A stretch of DNA of 10,784 bases from Pleurotus ostreatus/Saccharomyces cerevisiae fusant (Eukaryota > Opisthokonta). Location of the stretch: the NCBI GenBank assembly GCA_024196135.1, contig JAMQCK010001202.1:1-10784 (forward strand). The letters run 5' to 3'. The first letter of the stretch is position 1. The number at the start of each line of letters is the position of its first letter. The position numbers and the translations under genes are program-made. The notes below the pieces were generated by a model that saw only the letters and a list, made by a program, of their open reading frames with translations, was not told the origin of the DNA and searched no databases. This document shows positions 7,444 to 10,784 of the stretch, piece after piece.

Positions 7444-8242
7444 CGGGAATTGAGCAGCCACAGGAAGCCGTCTCGCGCGCGCAGGATCAACAAAGTCTTT
7501 ATTCCAACAGTCCGACCAGCCTGATCGTGCGAGACAAGCCCCAAGAGGCTACAGGAATAGCAGGAGAGGCCGGGGGGCATCACGAGAGCTCTGCGCTACG
7601 ACGTTTTCGAGAGGGGGGCGTTGTATTCGGCAAGATGGTGCCGCGGAAGAGCAGATACGAGCGAGAAGTGACCGGCCGCAATCCCAGCGACCTGTTTCCA
7701 CGATTTCCCACGCCCGCACCCTCCCTGAGGGCAAATACGTCGAGTGGGGGGCGTCTATGGAGCGGGGGAATGGGGGGCGATCATCGGTGCGAAAGGAGAG
7801 GCAGCGCGTTGACTCTGTTGAGGGGAAGAGCCAGGCAGGACGACACGATCGGCCTTTCGGACCGGAACGCCGGCGCCGCACAAGCGGCCAGCGCGCGAAT
7901 GGCCAACTTGCTGCACATTCTTCCTCTAAGTACCGTGCCCGACTACCGCGTTCATGCCCGACCCACCCACCCTCCGCACGCCCGCTTTTTTCAGCCGTCT
8001 GCGCTTCTCGCCATCGCAATGATTCTGGTCTCTTGCTTCGCTCGACTGCTTCTCGCGCCACTTCGCGTCCTCCCGCCATCTTTGCCATCTATTCTTTCTG
8101 TGGCTTTACATTCGCAGCACCCTCGCGCGACGCTCCCGCAAGCGCACTGCGAATGGGGGGGCTCCCCTGGGGGGAGTAGGTCTGTGAGGCAGTGTCGAGG
8201 AGGACACGACGAGACACATCGCCTCCTTGCTCTACCTCCTTC

Positions 8243-8660
8243 CAGCCTCCATGGATGTGAGGAAGGTGTGAAGCATCCCCTCTGGGACGGAGCGGAGCGA
8301 CGGCCAGTGCGGCACATAGAGCGCACTCAGAGGATGGAGGGTAGGCCGAGGAGAGGACGACAATGCCAGCGACTGCAGGGCGTCCGATCCGACAGCCTCC
8401 ATGGATGCATAAGAGCACGATACACATCCCTTCCAGGCCGGAGCAGAGCGACGGTCAAGGCGAGACGCGACGAGCATGCGGAAGATGGAGGCGTCACCAA
8501 AAGATACGACAAAGGCCAGAAATGGAGCCTTCACGAGGACACATCCCGTCGGGGCTGGAGCGTAGCAACAGCCACGTACAATGCAGCCAGGGCACTCTGG
8601 TGGAAGGTCGGACAACACGGAGCAACAGTCGGGGAGCTCGAGGACAGGAAGTGGAGGGCA
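8243..8660 (+). repeat. Imperfect tandem repeat, about 117-151 base period
   Basis: CAGCCTCCATGGATG occurs at 8243 and 8393. The segment beginning ATCCC, followed by a GGAGC.GAGCGACGG-like block, recurs at 8275, 8426 and 8543. Minus frames show the same peptide-like echo three times (forms of AL.VA.LRP..DV), in different phases. Spacing is not a multiple of three, so this reads as a DNA repeat rather than a protein repeat, even though a plus frame stays open to 8687. Confidence 0.65.
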
Positions 8661-8687
8661 GCGCGAAGACGCGAGCGTGGCCCGTAG

Positions 8688-9496
8688 CAATGGGCAAGGA
8701 GTGGTATGCTTCCATTTCTGTCGAGCACACCTGCGAAGCGGTGTGTCTCCGCCAGCGCTTCCCTCCTAGTCCTTCTTTTCTTTCTTTCTTTTCTCATGAA
8801 TTTTCGCTTTTTGAGCCCTTTATGACCATTCACAACATGATCTTGTATCTTTTCATGACTTTGCAGATGAACGAGGCACCTCGAGAGTGGGGGGCTCTGT
8901 GGAGACCTGGATTTCCAGGATCAGGGCTACTCTCGAGTCACCTCACTCGGGGACCCGTCTTTGTACTTTACCTCACGCACGGTTGATAAGATTAGATACG
9001 AGGAGGTCAAAAGGCCTATTACATACAAATAATATCATCTTTCCTACTTTCATCTTCTTTTTGCCAGCCTATGGCTTGGTCTCAAGTCCCTTGCAGGCTC
9101 TCAAGCCTCGGGCCGCGGAGTCTTCCCGCGTCGCGCGCTACGCGCGCTCCCGCTTGTCCTAGAGCGACCGGACTTGCCGTCGCCTACGAAACGTGCCGCG
9201 AACGCGTATTCGACGCGTGTTTCGACCTTCCCGCGCCTCTACGAGGCCGCTCCGTCGCCAGTAGGCGACCACTCTGTGTCGGCCCCCGCTCGACTGGTGA
9301 GCGACCCCCGTGGAGCTAACGGGCCTCCACACAGAGGCCTGCGCGGTGAAGAGCACACATTCTGGACTGATGAGACGCGGTGAACGATGCCCTTGCCGAG
9401 GCGTGCGCAGCGTATCGGCGACAACAATCGGTTCGAGTCATGTTCGGTGCGGCCCGATCATGTGATCGCGGGCCGAAGTCACGTGAATGTCATGCC
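8688..9496. other. Intergenic stretch with a pyrimidine tract, no gene seen
   Basis: A C/T-only tract lies at 8770-8795. A TTTGCAG at about 8864-8870 resembles a 3' splice site, but no matching coding exon is visible. Later parts are GC-rich with several small stem-loops near 9290-9340. Confidence 0.4.
9450..9475 (+). other. Stem-loop of 11 pairs with a two-base bulge
   Basis: CGGCCCGATCA pairs with TGATCGCGGGCCG, leaving CG as a bulge and TG at the turn. No T-run follows, so it is not a simple terminator. It sits between two B-box-like sequences (9430 and 9500). Confidence 0.6.
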
Positions 9497-9499
9497 CAT

Positions 9500-9510
9500 G
9501 GTTCGAGTCC
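9500..9510 (+). promoter_or_regulatory. Pol III B-box-like sequence (GGTTCGAGTCC)
   Basis: Matches the B-box consensus GGTTCGANTCC exactly. The five-base T-stem is not preserved on the 5' side, and no anticodon or D arm is visible upstream, so this is not a complete tRNA. A weaker copy (GGTTCGAGTCA) lies at 9430-9440. Confidence 0.5.
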
Positions 9511-9815
9511 CGCTGTGGCGAGTCTCTGCGTGTCTCCGCATGACAATGTAGGGTAAGGGCGACCTGTCCCAGCCCCAAACAATAGACGACGATATGAATT
9601 GCGGTACAGGCAATCCGACTGAAGGCTGTGGCATGCTAGTACGCCTACCACAAGGATGATGCCCACCAAAGGACTCGCAGGATGTCATCCTCAACGCGCA
9701 GATTGGTTGTTAGGCGCTGAGGAGCTCGCCGCTATCCCTGGACAGTCGGTGCAGATGGATGAGACCGCTCGATCATCTGATTGTAAGGTTGGGAGCGTAA
9801 TCTCCCGCCTTTGTA

Positions 9816-9885
9816 GTCATAAAATACCCCCAACGCGCCCGTTGTACAGTCACGACGTCGGTGCGGTATATACGGATCCGCCCAT
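9816..9885 (+). repeat. Highly conserved 70-base core, left copy
   Basis: Differs from the reverse complement of 10395-10464 at only three of 70 positions, all transitions, while flanking arm sequence is far more diverged. It contains CATAAAATACC, the palindrome CGACGTCG and GTATATACGGATCCG. Confidence 0.8.
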
Positions 9886-9968
9886 CTAGGCTAGAGTGAT
9901 ACGTGCTTATTACACATTTATATGCGATTTCCGCGTTTTTCAGCCGTCAGGCGTATCAGTGTTAGGTG

Positions 9969-10299
9969 CTCGGCTTTCGCCGCGTGGCATGCCGAACGAA
10001 ATACTTACTTCCGGAGCACATGCGCGCCATTGTGTCCTCGCCCTCACCATTGGCATGGTCGTGAATCTCAGCCTCCCTGATCCAGTAAGTGGGCGGCATA
10101 GCCCTGGCTCACTATGGCAATTACGCGAGCCGCAGAGGCTCAGTCTTGATATACGTAGAGGCGTTCAGCAAGTCTGGACGAGATGATACGTCCAGTCACA
10201 ATCACCGATGCGTATATTCATGGTGAAAGGTAGATTAGACTAGCAGGACTTTACGTTTCTTCAGTGCCGTAGGGACTCAGAATGATAGCTCAGCGACCT
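9969..10299. other. Spacer between the arms of the second inverted repeat
   Basis: No gene is supported. It contains a perfect 7-pair stem-loop at 10174-10195 (CTGGACG with CGTCCAG) and a small 5-pair one at 10127-10141. Confidence 0.4.
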
Positions 10300-10394
10300 C
10301 TTATATTATCTGAAGCCCGCTGATATGCCCTGCGGCTGAAAAACGCGGAAAAACATACATAAATAGGTGATATAGCCACACTGGTCTGGATCAT

Positions 10395-10464
10395 ATGGAC
10401 GGATCCGTATATACTGCACCGACGTCGTGACTGTACAACGGGCGCGTCGGGGGTATTTTATGAC
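10395..10464 (-). repeat. Highly conserved 70-base core, right copy
   Basis: Partner of 9816-9885, same length and no gaps. Two of the three differences are CpG versus CpA, as expected from deamination of methylated C. Confidence 0.8.
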
Positions 10465-10770
10465 ACAGAAAACCAGGGAGACTACGCTTCCTAACCTTCG
10501 ATATCACTAGCCTGCGGTGTTACCCACCCGCAGCGACCGACCAAGGATAGCAGAGAGCTCTTCGGCGCCTGATCACGAGTCTGCGCGTTGTCGATGACAT
10601 CCTGCGAGTCCTTTGGCAGGCCCTACTATATTCAGTAGCAGCGCTCTCCGCGCTTCAAGCCTTCGGTCTGCTTGCCGCACTGCAACAATGTTCTAGATAA
10701 TCGTCGGGGCTCGGACAAGCCTTCCTGCTGCTCGCCGTCATGCGGAGACACGCAGAGTACTGCTTCGGCA

Positions 10771-10781
10771 GGATTCGAACC
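10771..10781 (-). promoter_or_regulatory. Pol III B-box-like sequence on the minus strand
   Basis: On the minus strand it reads GGTTCGAATCC, another exact consensus match at the same position of the arm as 9500-9510. Both arms have ATGG before TTCGA, so this is a shared feature of the repeat rather than a separate tRNA. The window end hides anything upstream. Confidence 0.45.
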
Positions 10782-10784
10782 ATC

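Larger units (their letters stand above)
6090..7640 (+). repeat. Degenerate in-frame coding repeats, right set (~430-base period)
   Basis: Four near-full units each contain, in order, the S.AR.APW block, a PAP.LG.VENA-like block, an AGG.LES-like block, an RA..VLD-like block, a VP-plus-Ser/Pro block and an SS(N/K)E(L/P)AS block. The fourth fades out after about 7600. Divergence is high at both DNA and protein level, so the array is old. Confidence 0.65.
5814..8687 (+). pseudogene. C-terminal part of the interrupted repeat-rich protein, now separated from its start
   Basis: Codons from 5868 on continue the frame of 173-2275. The ATG at 5814 lies in the transposon terminus and would add 18 element- or duplication-derived residues. 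Repeat markers recur at 6123, 6546, 6984 and 7407, spaced 423, 438 and 423 bases, i.e. 141, 146 and 141 codons. Repeat character fades after about 7640-7800. Around 8005-8110 there is a hydrophobic stretch (LLAIAMILVSCF) that could be membrane-spanning or simply mark non-coding sequence. After ~8200 the frame runs through a tandem DNA repeat, so the true stop may lie earlier. Without the first half this fragment is probably not functional, unless the minus-strand reading is the real one. Confidence 0.4.
9497..9968 (+). repeat. Left arm of second, older inverted repeat
   Basis: Aligns with the reverse complement of 10300-10784 along its length. Blocks of near identity (CTCTGCGTGTCTCCGCATGA, CCAAAGGACTCGCAGGATGT, the 70-base core, TTCCGCGTTTTTCAGCCG) are separated by diverged stretches. 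No coding capacity is seen. It could be one copy of a SINE-like element or one terminal repeat of a foldback transposon. Confidence 0.75.
10300..10784 (-). repeat. Right arm of second inverted repeat, cut by window end
   Basis: Reverse complement of 9497-9968 with the same order of conserved blocks. The outer limit is beyond the window, so flanking duplications cannot be tested. Confidence 0.75.

Noticed and set aside
7549..8088. 179-codon minus frame
   Set aside because: No domain, and it lies opposite the long plus frame. It would matter only if minus-strand transcription is shown.
8363..8986. 207-codon plus frame
   Set aside because: Starts within the imperfect tandem repeat and continues through a pyrimidine tract; repeat copies are in different frames.
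9440..9525. Complete tRNA gene around the B-box at 9500
   Set aside because: The T-stem pairs at only two positions and no acceptor, D or anticodon arm could be fitted upstream.

Overview
The window looks like eukaryotic, GC-rich, low gene-density DNA. It is probably from a filamentous fungus, and I lean to a basidiomycete. The reasons are very short intron-like blocks with GTRNGT donors and CTRAY branch sites, no operon structure or ribosome binding sites, and abundant decayed repeats. That taxonomic placement is inference. No database-recognisable gene family could be named from the sequence alone.

Region by region. (1) Positions 173-2275 and 5868-8687 are two halves of one very long plus-strand open frame. 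Joined across one copy of an 8-base target duplication they would give 1640 codons. The first ~160 residues look like an ordinary charged, helical domain of unknown family. They are followed by a Ser/Pro/Ala-rich stretch and then by degenerate repeats of about 141-146 codons. (2) Positions 2276-5859 are a mobile element flanked by the duplication CATCTTAC (2268-2275 and 5860-5867). It has long inverted arms (outer ~490 bases clear, inner parts decayed), an AT-rich centre and no transposase, so it looks like a non-autonomous foldback-type DNA transposon. Its right end carries three identical 219-base copies of the terminus. (3) Positions 8243-8660 hold an imperfect tandem repeat, and 8690-9496 holds a pyrimidine tract and a strong hairpin. 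(4) Positions 9497-10784 hold a second, older inverted repeat of ~480-base arms around a ~330-base spacer. Each arm begins with a tRNA-like B-box and carries a 70-base core conserved far above the rest.

The most unusual observation is that the coding repeats also carry, on the minus strand, recurrent intron-like blocks of fixed length. One class is 48 nt and the other 55 nt, both with GT donor, CTRAY-like branch site and YAG acceptor. The plus frame stays open and all repeat-spacing differences are multiples of three, which favours plus-strand coding. The minus-strand blocks point to an antisense spliced transcript or to an ancestral minus-strand gene. The transposon sits inside one of these minus-strand blocks. 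The two readings compete, and strand-specific RNA data would decide between them.
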